DNA of 64,000 nucleotides from Haematobia irritans (taxonomy: Eukaryota > Arthropoda > Insecta > Diptera > Muscidae), in contig NC_134400.1 of assembly GCF_050003625.1 (NCBI RefSeq), forward strand, positions 47,357,096 to 47,421,095, given 5' to 3'. The position numbers and the translations under genes were made by a program. Below the pieces are notes generated by a model. It worked only from the letters and a program-made list of their open reading frames with translations. It was not told where the DNA came from and made no database searches. Shown piece after piece: positions 1-13,355 of the stretch; the first letter of the stretch is position 1, and every line of letters begins with the position of its first letter.

Positions 1-215
1 GTAGCTATATATAATTATGGACCGATATAAACCAATTTTGGCTTGATTGTTAGAGAACTTATATGAGCATCGCGTACCAAATTTCAACCGGATCGTATGC
101 AATTTGCTGTTCCAATAGGCTCCGGAAGTGAAATCTGGGGATGGGTTCAACAGACAGACGGACGGACATCGCTAGATCGACTAAATATATAATCGGCATA
201 AATTTTGATTGTGCA
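1..215 (+). repeat. Family A repeat, 3' fragment
   Basis: The stretch matches the right part of the complete family A copies at 54590-55558 and 60143-61482: the 'ggaccgatat...accaa' module, the 'caaatttcaaccggatcg' module, then the GACGGACGGACATCGC tract near the family's end. The left part lies outside the window. No coding sequence is present. Confidence 0.75.
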
Positions 216-297
216 TAAAATAAATAACCATAGTAAGAATTATCCGATTTATGCCAAACATGTGCCGTATTGTGCGATAACTTGATTTTTTTATTTT

Positions 298-572
298 AAA
301 GGTGGTTTCGATCCCTGCTTCGACGGAACACCAAAAAGTTTTTCAGCGGTGGATTATCCCACCTCAGTAATGCTGGTGACATTTCTGAGTGTTTCAAAGC
401 TTCTCTAAGTGGTTTCACTGCAATGTGGAACGCCGTTCGGACTTGGCTATAAAAAAGTGGTCCCTTGTCACTGAGCTAACATGAGCTAACAGTCAACTGT
501 GGTGTCACAATGAACTGAATAGTCTAAGGGAGCCAGAAGTATCGGGTTGCCACTACACCTAACTTACCATTT
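298..572 (+). repeat. tRNA-derived SINE copy 1
   Basis: It starts with a B-box-like stretch (GGTTTCGATCCC) followed by the shared body (AAAGTTTTTCAGCGGTGG, TTTCAAAGCTTCTCTAAG). It ends near a CACCTAACTTACC tail. The same body occurs at 13074-13342 (minus), 16590-16740 with 17270-17342, 23592-23882, and as a tail at 50207-50304. The A-box half of the tRNA-like head is missing here. Confidence 0.8.
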
Positions 573-650
573 AGTGCACTTCATACTTTTTAATCCCTAA
601 GTGTACGATTTTTTGGGTTTGTGAGTTAGTATGTCCACTTTACGTGTCTA

Positions 651-1753
651 CACGCACAAAAAAAACATGTTTGGACATGGTTGCCGCATCAATTTAATGC
701 TTATCTAGAGTATGTAACTGTCGCGAAAATCATGTATTTTGTCTTTGTAAAAATAATTTTCGAGCGGAGAAAACTATATGTTGGCAATAAGCATTTAAAT
801 GGTTCTCAAATGCCGCAAACATGTTATATTATTTAAATGATAGAATTTGAGACCATTACATGGTCGGAAAAATCATGAACCTGACCATTCAATTTTTTTA
901 CTTTTTTGCAGGGAAAAAAGTATTTTTATAGGTTACGTATAAACATGTCTAGAACCATTACATGACCATAAAGACCATGTACATTGTTTTCGTGACCATT
1001 TACTTTTTTAATTTTTTTTGCTGCGAAAAGACTTTTATAAAAATATTGAGCAGGTACACACGCTTTTCATTTTTCGCGTCAGTCGTGTGTTGATTGTTTC
1101 TTGGAATGGACGGAGAATACGGAATTACTGTGTTTTGTGTTAATTTATTTATTCAGAAGTGGCACGTGGTTTTACGTGAACACAAAACAGGGGGAGTGTA
1201 ATTGAAAAAATGTGCCTGTTTTTTCTCATGTCTTATGTCTGCGTTGGTACATTTGATGGGCACGAAGTAAATATGGAATGATTACTTATTGTTTAAATTG
1301 AACCAAAATAGAGTGTGTAAAAATATGTGATGTTTGCTTGCACGACATTATAAATACAAATAAACAATGAATTAGTTTATAAGTAAATAAAGCAAATAAA
1401 TAAAGTTAATTTTGTGTTTTCTTTCTCAAGTGGCGTCCTTTTTTTCGACGACGAAAAAAGTTTTTTTCATAAAGATCAAAACATTTTAGCTTTTAACTGG
1501 AAGAAAAACATTTTTGACGAATACCATAACATTTTAGATCGTGAGCATTGTATTTTGATTCAAACATAACATAATTATTTTTATCAATATAATAACATTG
1601 TAGATGAGGACAATTTCATTTTTCTTAGAACCATGTTCACTGAGCCAACATGGTTGCAGGTGAAAATGTTACATGGTCGCCGCAAAAATAGCTTCTATCA
1701 TATTATTTTGCTCTTCGAATATGATTGTGACAATTATGTTTCTTCTCTGCGTG
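651..1753. mobile_element. TA-flanked MITE, 1.1 kb
   Basis: The left terminus reads CACGCAC then an A-run and ACATG. The right terminus reads CTTCTCTGCGTG, the inverted counterpart. TA dinucleotides flank both sides (649-650 and 1754-1755). Internal ATGGTCGCCGC- and ACATGGTTGCCGC-type motifs near both ends are shared with the MITEs at 24517, 31154 and 63297. No transposase reading frame is visible, so it is non-autonomous. Confidence 0.65.
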
Positions 1754-1755
1754 TA

Positions 1756-2268
1756 ACTGTTCAGTACATGGTATACCGAATGGTACAATTTAGTAAGTGT
1801 TATACCTTTTTAGTACCTAACGTAATTATTACGGCTCGATCATCAGTCTGTCTCTTCACAATTTAATACGCACATAGATATATAGCGAAATAATTCTCTT
1901 AGGTTGGTTTACGCTACAAACTGCTCTGCCCGACTTTTATACTTGCTCATTGCTCTCTTTGCATCAGCTTCGCCTATCGTTGTGGCCTTATCATAGCTCC
2001 ATTACCATAGACATTAGTGTTAAAAGCCATAGCAATTTATTCTTGGGCATAAGGAAATATTCAATTAAATTAAACGTTGGTGTATATTTAGAAATACTTG
2101 AGGTTTGCCATTAGCATAGCTATTGAATTTTTTATACACAGAAAAAATCAGAACATATAATTTAAGCAGAAAAGAGGTCAAACGTATCGAAATCGTATAT
2201 CTGACTTTTCTTCTGTCTTTTAGTCTTACATGTAATGCAACAAAGTAAAGCACTATATTTTATCAATT
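1756..2268. other. No recognised feature
   Basis: AT-rich sequence between a MITE and a family C copy. I see no coding frame with recognisable content and no clear repeat. Confidence 0.5.
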
Positions 2269-2830
2269 TTTATACCGTTCACCACTACTGTGGTACAGGG
2301 TATAATAAGTTTGTGCATTTGTATGTAACGCCAAGAAGGTGCATTCTTAGACCCATCGTTTAGTTATATATTAACTTCTGAGTCGATTTAGCGATGTCCG
2401 CCTGTCTGTCTGACGATTTAAGCTCGTATGACCACTGAGGACAAAGCTTTACTCCGATTTACGTGCAATTTTGCAGGGATAGCAGAACTAACATTGTAAC
2501 TACGCGTGACAAAACTGGTCAAAATCGGTTCAGATTTAGATACATCTGCCATATATATCTTTCATCCGATATAGAATTACATGGCCCCAGAGGCTAGAAT
2601 TTCACCTTTATTTGCTTCCAATTTTGCACAAAGACTACAACTGATGGCAATGAAATCGGTTGAGATTTAAATGTTGCCGCCATGTATATCTTTCGCCCGA
2701 TTTACACTCTTATGACCTCGGAGTCAAAGTTCTACTCGATGTACTTGAAATTTAGCAGAGAGAGAGGGAGAAAAATTCTAACTATGAGTGCTAAAATTAG
2801 TCAAAGTTGGTTCAGATTTTGATATAGCTC

Positions 2831-3214
<384 letters not shown>

Positions 3215-3314
3215 NNNNNNNNNNNNNNNNNNNNNNNNNNNNNNNNNNNNNNNNNNNNNNNNNNNNNNNNNNNNNNNNNNNNNNNNNNNNNNNNNNNNNN
3301 NNNNNNNNNNNNNN
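3215..3314. other. Assembly gap, 100 N
   Basis: Exactly 100 N, the conventional placeholder for a gap of unknown size. Both sides are (AT)n, and TTGATATAGCTCCCATATAT is found both at 2818 and immediately after the gap at 3315. Confidence 0.99.
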
Positions 3315-3328
3315 TTGATATAGCTCCC

Positions 3329-3499
<171 letters not shown>

Positions 3500-3751
3500 T
3501 TTGATGCAGATTGCATTATGACCACAGGTGTCCAAAGTTTCATTCCGATTTACTTGAAATTTTGCACTGAGAGTATAATTAATATTTTAGGCTATTATCG
3601 TCAAATTATCCACATTTTACTCAAAATTCTGTGATGTTTTCCCCATATTGTAATTAGGCAATTAAATATGCACAAAATACCCACATTTTACACAAAATTC
3701 CGTCGTGCTTTCCCCATAAATATTGTAGTTAAATCCTACATATTGTATTAC

Positions 3752-4010
<259 letters not shown>

Positions 4011-4039
4011 ATATTTGAACGATTTTTTGCTTTGTAGTC

Positions 4040-4334
4040 AAGATGCAAAAAGACAACAAATTTAAATACAATTTCATTAAATTTAAAAAATTTTTCTGAA
4101 TTATTAAAGTCAAGTTGACCTTAGCCTATAAATTTTTTCTTTCATGTTAAGATACCCATTTTTAAGTCAAATCACCTAATTAAGGACAATACGACTTCAT
4201 TGAAAAGTTTATCGACTTTTGGACAAGGAAAATAACTTTATTTTGGAGAAATGCGTCTTCTATGCTAAACAAAATTTGTATTCGTATTTTAAAGACATGA
4301 AATCTTTGACCTCACGACAATATTTTTTTCAGTG
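4040..4334. repeat. Family G fragment
   Basis: Shares runs with the longer G copies at 57420-58035 and 36440-37000, such as AAAGTCAAGTTGACCTTAG, a TTAAGGACAATA-type motif and a 'gacatgaaatctttgacctc' motif. It is non-coding and AT-rich. Confidence 0.45.
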
Positions 4335-4431
4335 CAGACTTTTCACAGAACGTTAGAAATTTATATAAGACTTCGACTTGTGTAAATGTCGCCCGATTTA
4401 GCGTAATAGGAAGGATTCCCTTTCCAACCTA
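4335..4431 (+). repeat. 97-bp exact direct duplication, copy 2
   Basis: Identical to 3752-3848. Here the unit continues into AATCTAACTTAAATT rather than (AT)n, so this copy may keep the ancestral right junction. Confidence 0.95.
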
Positions 4432-5984
4432 ATCTAACTTAAATTTATGTACCAATCATCGGAGTATGAGTAATCCTCTCTGACCCTCCACATTTACAAT
4501 TCTGAAGACCTAAGGTTGTCTGAAGTTATCGTTGTGTCTAAGTCAATTCACAAACGTAGAAGAAATGTTAATGGTTGGGTTTATTAAACTGTTATCTTAG
4601 GTTCGGTATAGCGGAAACCCTTTATTTCAGTCTCATTTAGATTATTCATTCCATGGTGTGGTGAACTTTTATTAAAGATTGATGGTCAATTGTATGTTAA
4701 GTTCAATGAAACCACATTAGCAAAGTGTAAAGAAAAATATCTCATGTTTTTTCGCTGTGTATGAAAATATCTATACGAAAAATTTAAATAATTATTTTTC
4801 TTTACCTTTACCGGATATGGTATTTTCTTGACCATCTCTTCCTTTCTTACCATTTCCTTGTGCATGTTCTTTTTAATCAGGAGTTTGCTTTGCTAATGAA
4901 GACAACTTTCCTGGGCTTCGTTTGTAGTATTACACTTAAGATACATGTACTGAGTATTCCAAACACGTATGCCTTACCTTCTTACATACCTCACACTCAA
5001 CAATCAATATTTGTGCAAGCTTAACTACTGCCTTTTTGCTCTTGTCAAAGACCTTGAAGGCATTTGTCAGCGCGATCATTAAAACATTGACTAAATTGCA
5101 ACATACAATGATTCCTATTTTGTTTTTGTCTCAAAATAAAACGAGCAGTGTTAACGTCATAGCCAGGCTAAGTCATTGTAATATCTTTAAAAAGGGATTA
5201 AATTACCTTAGGGACATTTTTATTCTCAGGACCAATGATTGCTGGTGGTCACCACCTTTGCTTTGACTCAACAAAGTCAGAAATAAATACAAAAATATCT
5301 TATTAACTTTTTCATTTTTAGAACAAGGCATAAAAAGCGATTGCTGGAATTCTTGATTTTTTCTTTGTCTTATTTGCCCACACCACTTAAGGAATTCTTA
5401 AGAAAAGCAAAGGAAATATCACTGGTATGAATCAAAGGTAAACTTTACCAGAGATCGCCAATAATAGTGAAATAGTAATGGGTAAATTTGTTTACGGAAA
5501 ATATTCCTTTTCGCTTTAAAAGTTGACAAAACCCTCAAAACCTAAACAGTGTAATAGTTCGGCCACTACAGTGACAAACTTGCCACTTCTTCCAAACGAT
5601 GAAAGTTTGGTACCACTAAATATTATATTTTTTTATTTTCATGGCTGTTTATGTAACAGTCCTGAGCAATCGTTTACATAATTTCATCGATTTTTTCAAG
5701 GATAAGTCCATAAGAGCGAGGTACATCTTCCAGGATTTTTCTAGCTATTGTCCCCAAATGAGGACCCAAAACACAACAATTTTTGACAATTTTTTAGAAA
5801 GAAAAAAATCAACAAATAAAATAATACTTATTGATATTTAAACTCAAAGGTTTTCTGTCAGGACGCTTAAAAAAAATCGGTGATCGGTTCATGTGAGGGC
5901 TAGTTTTTTTATTTATTTAAGCATATCCTGTACAACAAGATTAAAGTCTTATAATTAAAGTACAGGAATTTTAATAAAAAAAAA
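4432..5984. other. No recognised gene (1.55 kb)
   Basis: AT-rich DNA with only short open frames (for example 5036-5266 and 5641-5841) that carry no motif I recognise and no supporting splice signals. Probably intergenic sequence or old degraded repeats. Confidence 0.45.
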
Positions 5985-7287
5985 ACAAATGAGGAAAGTC
6001 TAAAGTCGGGCGGGGCCGACTATATTATACCCTGCACCACTTTGTAGATCTAAATTTTCGATACCATATCACATCCGTTAAATGTGTTGGGGGCTATATA
6101 TAAAGGTTTGTCCCAAATACATACATTTAAATATCACTCGATCTGGACAGAATTTGATAGACTTCTACAAAATCTATAGACTCAAAATTTAAGTCGGCTA
6201 ATGGACTAGGGTGGAACACAATGTTAGTAAAAAAGTCCATATCGGGCGAAAACTATATATGGAAGCTATATCTAAATCTGAACCGATTTCAACCAAATTT
6301 GGCACGCATAGCTACAATGCTAATTCTACTCTCTGTGCAAAATTTCAATTATATCGGAGTAAAAGATTGGCCACTGTGGTCATATGAGTGTAAATCGGGC
6401 GAAAGCTATATATGGAAGATATATCTAAATCTGAACCGATTTCAACCAAATTTGGCACGCATAGCTACAATGCTAATTCTACTCTCTGTGCAAAATTTCA
6501 ATTATATCGGAGTAAAAGATTGGCCACTGTGGTCATATGAGTGTAAATCGGGCGAAAGCTATATATGGAAGATATATCTAAATCTGAACCGATTTCAACC
6601 AAATTTGGCACGCATAGCTACTATGCTAATTCTACTCCCTGTGCAAAATGTCAACTAAATCGGAGCAAAAAATTGGCCTCTGTGGTCATATGAGTGTAAA
6701 TCGGGCGAAAGCTATATATGGGAGCTATATCTAAATCTGAACCGATTTCCACCAAATGTGACACGCATAACTATAATGCTAAAAGCAAAAAGCAAAAAAT
6801 TGGCCTCTGTGGGCAAAGGAGTGCAAATCGGGCGAAAGCTATATATGGGAGCTATATCTAAATCTGAACCGATTTGGTTGATATTTTGCAAGTTTTTCGA
6901 GACTCATAAAATATTCGGATGTACGGAATTTGAGGAAGATCGGTTGATATACACGCCAATTATGACCAGATCGGTGAAAAATATATATGGCAGCTATATC
7001 TAAATCTGAACCGGTTTATTCCAAAATCAATAGGGATCGTCTTCGAGCCGAAACAGGACCCTATACCAAATTTTAGGACAATCGGACTAAAACTGCGAGC
7101 TGTACTTTGCACACAAAAATACATCAACAGACAGACAGACGGACATCGCTACATCGACTCAGAATTTAATTCTATGACGATCGGTATACTAAACGATGGG
7201 TCTCAGACTTTTCCTTCTTGGCGTTACATACAAATGCACAAACTTATTAAAAAACTGTACCACAGTAGTGGTGAAGGGTATAAAAAC
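5985..7287 (+). repeat. Family C repeat, complete copy
   Basis: Begins with the family's GC-rich start (AAGTCGGGCGGGGCCGAC, able to form a GTCGG/CCGAC hairpin) and TATTATACCCTGCACCAC. It ends with a GACAGACAGACGGACATC tract and CAGTAGTGGTGAAGGGTATA. The subterminal TATACCCTGCACCAC and GTGGTGAAGGGTATA are roughly complementary. The interior is an array of 153-bp modules. There is no transposase. Confidence 0.8.
6238..6850 (+). repeat. 153-bp tandem array inside family C
   Basis: The AATCGGGCGAAA motif recurs at about 6240, 6393, 6546 and 6699, spaced 153 bp each, then again at about 6826 after 127 bp. Each unit carries AAATCTGAACCGATTTC. Because 153 is divisible by 3 and the units lack stops in one frame, a spurious 145-codon open frame (6221-6658) runs through the array. 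Confidence 0.95.
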
Positions 7288-7310
7288 AACAATATCCGTT
7301 ATAAATTTAA

Positions 7311-9031
7311 CAAGTATATACAACAGTAAGTTCGTCCGGGCCGAATCTTAAATACCCACCACCATGAACCAAATATTAGGGTTTCCTTTGAAATTTCAGG
7401 AGGGCTTGAGGACACTTCCCGAAGATAAATGTAAAGATTTTACCTATGAGGACTATATCAGATTCTGGATTTATAAGAATCATTTTTGTTTGAGTTTTAG
7501 AGGAATCATTAACATCTCTTGTAAGTGTGCAAGAAAATTATAAAATAACGTCTTGATTTGAAAGCTTAAATCTGTAGAAGTAAAATCTGGAAATTTACAT
7601 TGAGTTTCAAGCAATTTTCATGATCAGTGCGCCTTCTACACCCTCAAGAAGTGAAGTCGGTCTATATGGAGGCACTACCAAATGGAGCGATAAAAACTTA
7701 AACCGATACATGTTTTTGTGAGCCTAAAATACCAGAATATTTACAATTTCAGGCAAATCAGATAAAAACTACGGTTTCTAGAAACCCAAGGAGTTAAATC
7801 GGGAGATCGTTCTTATGGGGGCTATACTAAAATATGGACCGATACTCACCGTTTTCGGCACACCTCTTTATGACCCGAAAATACCTCTAGATTTCCAATT
7901 TCAGGCAAATAGGATAAAAACTTCGGATTCTAGAAGCCCAAGAAGTAAAATCGGGAAATCGGTCTATATGGAGGCTGTATCAAAATATAGACCGATACTC
8001 ATACCAAAACATGGACCTATACACACACGTATTTGTGGTCCTACAATACCTCTAGATTTCCAATTTCAGGTAAATTGAATAAAAACTGCGGTTCTATAAG
8101 CCCAAGAAGTAAAATCGGGATATCGGTCTATATAGGGGCTATACCAAAATATGGACCGATACTCACTATTTTTGGCACACGTATTTGTGGTCCTACAGTA
8201 CCTCTAGATTTCCAATTTCAGGTAAATTGAATAAAAACTGCGGTTTCTATAAGCCCAAGAAATAAAATCGGGAGATCGGTCTATACACAGAAAAAAATTT
8301 TACGAAAATTTTTCCAATTAAAATTTTAATTGAGTTTTAAAAATATTCAATTAAAAATTCAACAATTTTTTTAATTGAAACAAAAATCAATCACAAAAAT
8401 TAATAGTATCACTTAATTTTTTAATTGGATCAATTAATTTTTTAATTGACCTTCAATTAATTTTTTACTTGATACTATCATTTCTGTGATTGAAGACATT
8501 TCAATTAAAAAATTAATTGGATCAATTAATTTCGTGATTGAACCAGAAAAAAAATTTTTTGTGTGTATGGGGGCTGTACCAAAACATGGACCGATACTCA
8601 CCATTTTTGGCACACCTCTTTATGGTTCTAAAATACCTCTAGATTTCAAATTTCAGGAAAATTGGATAAAAACTACGATTTCTATAAGCCCTCCCAAATC
8701 GGGAGGTCGGTTTATATGGGGACTATGTCAAAACCTGGACCGATATAGTCCATCTTCGAACTTGACATGCCTGCAGACAAAAGACGAGTTTGTGCAAAAT
8801 TTCAGCACGATTGCTTCATTATTGAAGACTGTAGCGTGATTACAACAGACAGACAGACAGCCAGACAGACAGACAGACGGACAGACGGACATCGTTATAT
8901 CGTCTTAAAATTTCTCCCTGATCAAGAATATATAACTTTATATAGTCGGAAATCGATATTTCGATGTGTTACAAACGGAATGACAAACTTATTATACCCC
9001 CGTCACCATTCTATGGTGGTGGGTATAAAAA
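7311..9031 (+). repeat. Family B repeat, complete copy with nested MITE
   Basis: Begins CAAGTATATACAACAGTAAG followed by TTCGTCCGGGCCGAA and ATACCCACCACCATG. It ends CCATTCTATGGTGGTGGGTA. The subterminal CCCACCACCATG and ATGGTGGTGGGT are inverted repeats. The interior holds modules of about 150 bp containing CCTCTAGATTTCCAATTTCA. A 280-bp MITE is inserted at 8286-8565. A partial minus-strand copy lies at 53636-54356. Confidence 0.8.
8286..8565. mobile_element. 280-bp AATTGA-rich MITE with TA target duplication
   Basis: Termini are CACAGAAAAAAATTTT and AAATTTTTTGTGTG. Flanks are TA at 8284-8285 and 8566-8567. Removing the element restores the family B reading GGTCTATGGGGGCTGTACC. The interior is one long imperfect palindrome of AATTAATT/TTAATTGA motifs. 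Related copies: 40337-40605, and partial ones at 41632-41745 and 38040-38090. Confidence 0.85.
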
Positions 9032-9256
9032 GCAAAAAATGAATCATAATAATAATAATTTATATTAAAACATAATGAAATAATTACAAAATTTTGATAA
9101 AAATGAAAATATGTTTAAAATTAAAGTTAAATTGAAAGGATTAATAAATTGAAAAAAAGTGTGTTTATAACAAAGTAATTATTAAATAAATAAATTTAAA
9201 GTATCAAGTAAAAAAATACAAAACAAAACAGTTAAAAAAAATGATTGACAACTGGA
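9032..9256 (-). other. Probable 3' untranslated tail of the non-LTR element
   Basis: Very AT-rich sequence downstream (minus strand) of the reverse transcriptase's deduced stop at 9257-9259. It ends where family B ends. The exact 3' end and any target duplication could not be fixed. Confidence 0.4.
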
Positions 9257-10680
9257 TTAAAAAGTTTGCCAAGACTGGTAATGAACAAAAATTATTTTTT
9301 TAAATTTCATTGTGTTGTTAGTTTGCTGCAAATTACTAGGTAGATTATTCCAGAGACGTATGGTGTAAACAAAGAAATGCCACTAGAGCCTAGGCTTCGA
9401 TACCGCATTGGAACAATTTTTTTACCCCTGGTCGATCTATAAAAACGAAGCTTCTCATATAAATACCGTGGTTGACCCGAGTTGATTATTTTGTGAAGGA
9501 ATACAAGTGTTCTTATATTAATCATATCATAAAATGATACCCCAAATATCAAGGATCTATATCGTGAAATAGGGTCATAACGCCTCAATCCGTATACGTA
9601 TCTTACTACACCATTATAGACGCCATTAAGTTTACGTTTGCTTGCCGCGTCACAACCAGCATACAATTCGCATCCGTATAACAAAGAAGGCATGACATAC
9701 GTCTTAACAAGCAGAATCCTAGTCCTCAATGGGGTCAACCTTTGTGCAAACCATAATGATCTCAACTTAGCATATGCCTGACCTACCACAATATTAATAT
9801 GATCCGTCCACGACAACTTACTATTCATGACAATGCAAAGGTTCCTAGCTGAAGAAACAATGCCTATTCGTTGTCCATCAATACTGACATCCGGTTCATA
9901 AGGAATCTGTAAGCCCCGCCTGTGTAGCACTAAGCACTTTGGCTTCAATGGATTAAGAAATAGACCATTAGCAGTCGCCCACCTATGAATGGCTGCCAGA
10001 TCATCATTATGCCTCCTAATCAGGATCTCGTAAGAATTAAGATCCTGTGCAAGATATATCTGCATATCGTCAGCATACATATGAATCTTGCTATTGAGTA
10101 AAATTCCTGGTAAATCATTAATATATACCGAGAAAAGAAGTGGCCCTAGCGTCGAACCCTGTGGAACACCTCGTGACATGTGGAATGGGTCTGATATTCC
10201 ATTTCCCGCATAAACCGTCTGTATCCTTCCAGCAAGATACGATGCTAAAAGACGCGTCGCGCTTCGAGAGTAATTAAAAAGGTATCTCAATTTGAGACAT
10301 AGAAGGTCGTGATCCACTGTGTCAAATGCCTTTGAGTGATCAAGTAATACGAGCATAGATACCTTCCCACTATCTTGTTCCTTTCTCAAATCCTCGCAGA
10401 CATCAGCCAAAGCAGTCACACAACTATGACCCGAGCGAAATCCAGATTGGCTGACGACTAAAAGATCATTAAAAGACATATATTCTGTCATTTGTTACTG
10501 TTTTCTCAAAAACCTTAGATAAAAAAGTCGATAAAGAAATGGGCCGAAATTCGGAATTGGGATTACCTTAGCATGTCGTCAAACACTAGGAAAGTAACTT
10601 GATGTTAAAATGGAATTAAAAATATACGTCACATATGGAAAATATTGCAGGAAGTAGAATTTTAATAAACCTCGGATCAA
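9257..10680 (-). pseudogene. Non-LTR retrotransposon reverse transcriptase, 5'-truncated and frameshifted
   Basis: Minus-strand reverse transcriptase of the CR1/Jockey group. The longest intact frame (10491-9307, 394 codons) has the fingers motif QSGFRSGHS (about residue 15), the first catalytic block DHSKAFDTVDHDLL (51-64), RGVPQGSTLGPLLF (107-120), the active-site YADD (139-142) and the C-terminal thumb with YGCELY. Coding similarity continues outside that frame. Upstream, a 'PYVTYIFNSILTSSYFPSV' stretch is followed by an in-frame TGA where Trp is expected, then a 'SEFRPISLSTFLSKVFEK' stretch in another frame joins at about 10490. Downstream of about 9385, 'YTIRLWNNLPSNL' continues in a third frame to a stop at 9257. 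No endonuclease or ORF1 is present. It is a dead 5'-truncated insertion next to the family B copy. Confidence 0.9.
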
Positions 10681-10773
10681 TATATAGCAAACAGAAACAT
10701 AAACCTGTAAATATAGCAAACATTGGTAATGTTAGCATTTTCAAATAAAAATTTGAATTTTAATTAAATAAAA

Positions 10774-12838
10774 CAAGTAAGTAAAGTAGAAAGTCGGGCG
10801 GGGCCGACTATATCATACCCTAAACCTCTGTTACAGAATTAGTAATCATAAGCATTTGTGGGGTAACATATAGGTCTGGGAGATAAACCGCAGTTGCATA
10901 TTTAAGAAAATTAATGGGTACATGTCTATGGGTGCTTTGTTTTAATCTGACTATAGCTCATAGTCAATGTTGCCACGGTAAATGTTCGGTTTACCCTACA
11001 AGGACAAAAAAAGTTCCCTACTTTCCCAAACAATTGTCTCTACTATATTTTTCGTTAAATTTAAAAAATTTTACAAAACAAAAATGGTTCTAAGTTCTTT
11101 ATTATCTTAAAACATGAATATGCAACGTATATAACTTTGAATATAAATTTGTATTACCACCACGGTTGCCACAGTTGGTAGAATTCTACCCAAATTAGTA
11201 ATCTTTTTTTTTAAATCTCTATAAAAATATGATTTTGGAAAAAGTTTCTATAAAAAAATTTTTGTGAGAAAATTTTCTATAGAAATAAAATTTTGACAAT
11301 AAATTCTAAGAAATAAAATTTTGAGAAAAAATTCTACAGAAATAAAATTTTGAGAAAATTTTTTATAGAAATAATAATTTGAAAAAAATTCTATAGAAAT
11401 ACAATTTTGACAAAATGTTCTATAGAAATAAAATGTTGACAAAATTCTCTACAGGAATAAAGTTTACCACACATTGTTAAAGATCAAGCCTTGCCGGCTT
11501 CTAATTTCCTCCTCTAGAGCCACCAAAATGTAAAAATTATTACATATTGTGTTGAGTGAAAATATCCTACATTGTGGCCCTACGTCCCTACAAGACGCTA
11601 AATATTAGAAAAACCCTACATATAGGGAATTTCCCCTACTTCTAGCAACACTGGCTGTGGTTGATATTGCAACTACGGAGTTAGTACTAATATTGAGCCC
11701 ATTATTAAAAAAGAGAAAATCGTTAAATTAGTGTGGGTAATAAATACAAATTTGTAAAAATCGAGCAATATTCTTATGTAAGAGCTACAAGTACGTATAA
11801 GTACGATCGGCTAGTACATCAAAATTTGAAATTTGAGTAACATTAGTTAATAAATAAGAGTACTATGGCCAAATTTGGGAAAATCGAGCGATGCATATAT
11901 ATGGAAGCTATATCTAAATCTGAACCAATTTGCATAATATTTTGCGGGTTTGATTAATACCACAAAAGGTTACCTTGTGCAATATTTGAGTAAGATCAGT
12001 TAAGAAATGAGACCTGTATGGTCAAACATAAGGTTGTTAGGGGCGAATTTTTCAAAATCGGGTGATACATATATGGGAGCTATATCTACATCTGAACCGA
12101 TTTCGATGAAATTTTGCACATATAGTTAGTACTATAGAGGAATGGATCTAGCCAACTTTTAGTAAGATCGGTTAATAAATAAGGGTTCTATGGCCAAATT
12201 TGGGAAAATCGGGCGGTACATATATATGGGAGCTATAGCTAAATCTGAACCGATTTCGATGATTTTTTGCACATATAGTTAGTGCTATAGAAGATTATAT
12301 TTAGCCAACTTTGAGTAAGATCGGTTGATAAATAAAGGTTTTGTGGCCAAATTTGGGAAAATCGGGCGATACATATATATGAGAGCTATATCTAAATCTG
12401 AACCGATTTGGATGAAATTTTGCAGACTTGAAGGGCGATGGAAAAGATTACCTTTCGCCAAATTTGGTGACGATCCGTTTGCAAAAACGCGCTAAGTGAC
12501 CCCATTTGTCGAAATCGGGCGATACATATATATGGGAGCTTTATCTAAATTTGATCCGATTTCTTCCAAATTCAATAGCGTTCGTCCTTGTGTCCAAAAA
12601 ACTCCTTGTACCAAATTTCATCAAAATCGGTTAATAATTGCGACCGGAATCCTGTGAACAACAAATACATGGACAGACGGACGGACGGACGGACACCAAG
12701 CGCTAGATCGACTCAGGAAGTGATTCTGAGTAGATCGGTATATATTTTATGGGGTCTAAAATCAATATTTCTGGTAGGCACATTTTTTGGCCGATCAAAC
12801 TTATTATACCCTGACCACTATGTGGTTTAGGGTATAAA
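10774..12838 (+). repeat. Family C variant with internal modules and a nested D element
   Basis: Starts AAGTCGGGCGGGGCCGAC with ATCATACCCTAAACC and ends CACTATGTGGTTTAGGGTA, again with complementary subterminal motifs. Four to five modules of about 150-180 bp (ATCGGGCGATACATATAT at about 12057, 12208, 12361 and 12517) precede a run of GGAC repeats (12672-12692). A D-type element at about 10960-11655 interrupts it. Confidence 0.75.
10960..11655 (-). repeat. D-type minisatellite element nested in family C
   Basis: Bounded by ATGTTGCCACGGTAA and GCAACACTGGC, with a central array at 11230-11460 of 27-29-bp units built on TTCTATAGAAATAAAATTTT. The outer parts contain CCACGGTTGCCAC, which recurs at the edges of the other D arrays. 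The boundaries are approximate. Confidence 0.5.
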
Positions 12839-13073
12839 AATTAAATATTTTTTAATTGGGCCAATTAACTTTTTTATTTAATATTTAACAAAAAAATCTT
12901 AATAAAAAATTATTATTTTTGTATGGTTTTATGCATTAAAAAAAACTAGCCGAACCCGTTCCGCTTGATGCCCCTTTCTAAGTTTCCTGACTGAGAAACT
13001 ATTTGATAAAATATCGCATTTTAAGGAACATTTTGCATCAACCCTATCCTTCACAAAATATTTCGAAGGATAT
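12839..13073. other. AT-rich spacer, possible MITE remnant
   Basis: 12840-12935 resembles the AATTGA-rich MITE family (TTTTTAATTGGGCCAATTAA). The rest shows nothing recognisable. Confidence 0.3.
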
Positions 13074-13342
13074 GTTAGATTAGGTTATGTGGCAGCCCGA
13101 TGTATCACGCTCACAGAGGTGAACTTCTCTCTTATCACTGAGTGCTGCCCGATCCCATGTTAAGCTCAATGACAAGGGACCTCATTTTTATAGCCGAGTG
13201 CGAACGACGTTCCCCATTACATTGAAACCACTTAGAGAAGCTTTGAAACACTCAGAAATGTCACCAGCATTACTGAAGTGGGATAATTCACCGCTGAAAA
13301 CTTTTTGGTGTTCGATCGAAGCAGGAATCGAACCCACGAAGG
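13074..13342 (-). repeat. tRNA-derived SINE copy 2
   Basis: Minus-strand copy: a CTAACATATCC-side tail, then the shared body (TTTCAAAGCTTCTCTAAG), then the head with a GGGTTCGATTCC B-box at 13324-13335. It is the best-preserved body in the window and also holds ATCGGGCAGCACTCAGTG in minus-strand sense. Confidence 0.85.
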
Positions 13343-13355
13343 ATAGGATAATCTA

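Noticed and set aside
6221..6658. 145-codon open frame with a threefold internal repeat
   Set aside because: It is the 153-bp tandem module of a non-coding family C element, not a protein repeat.
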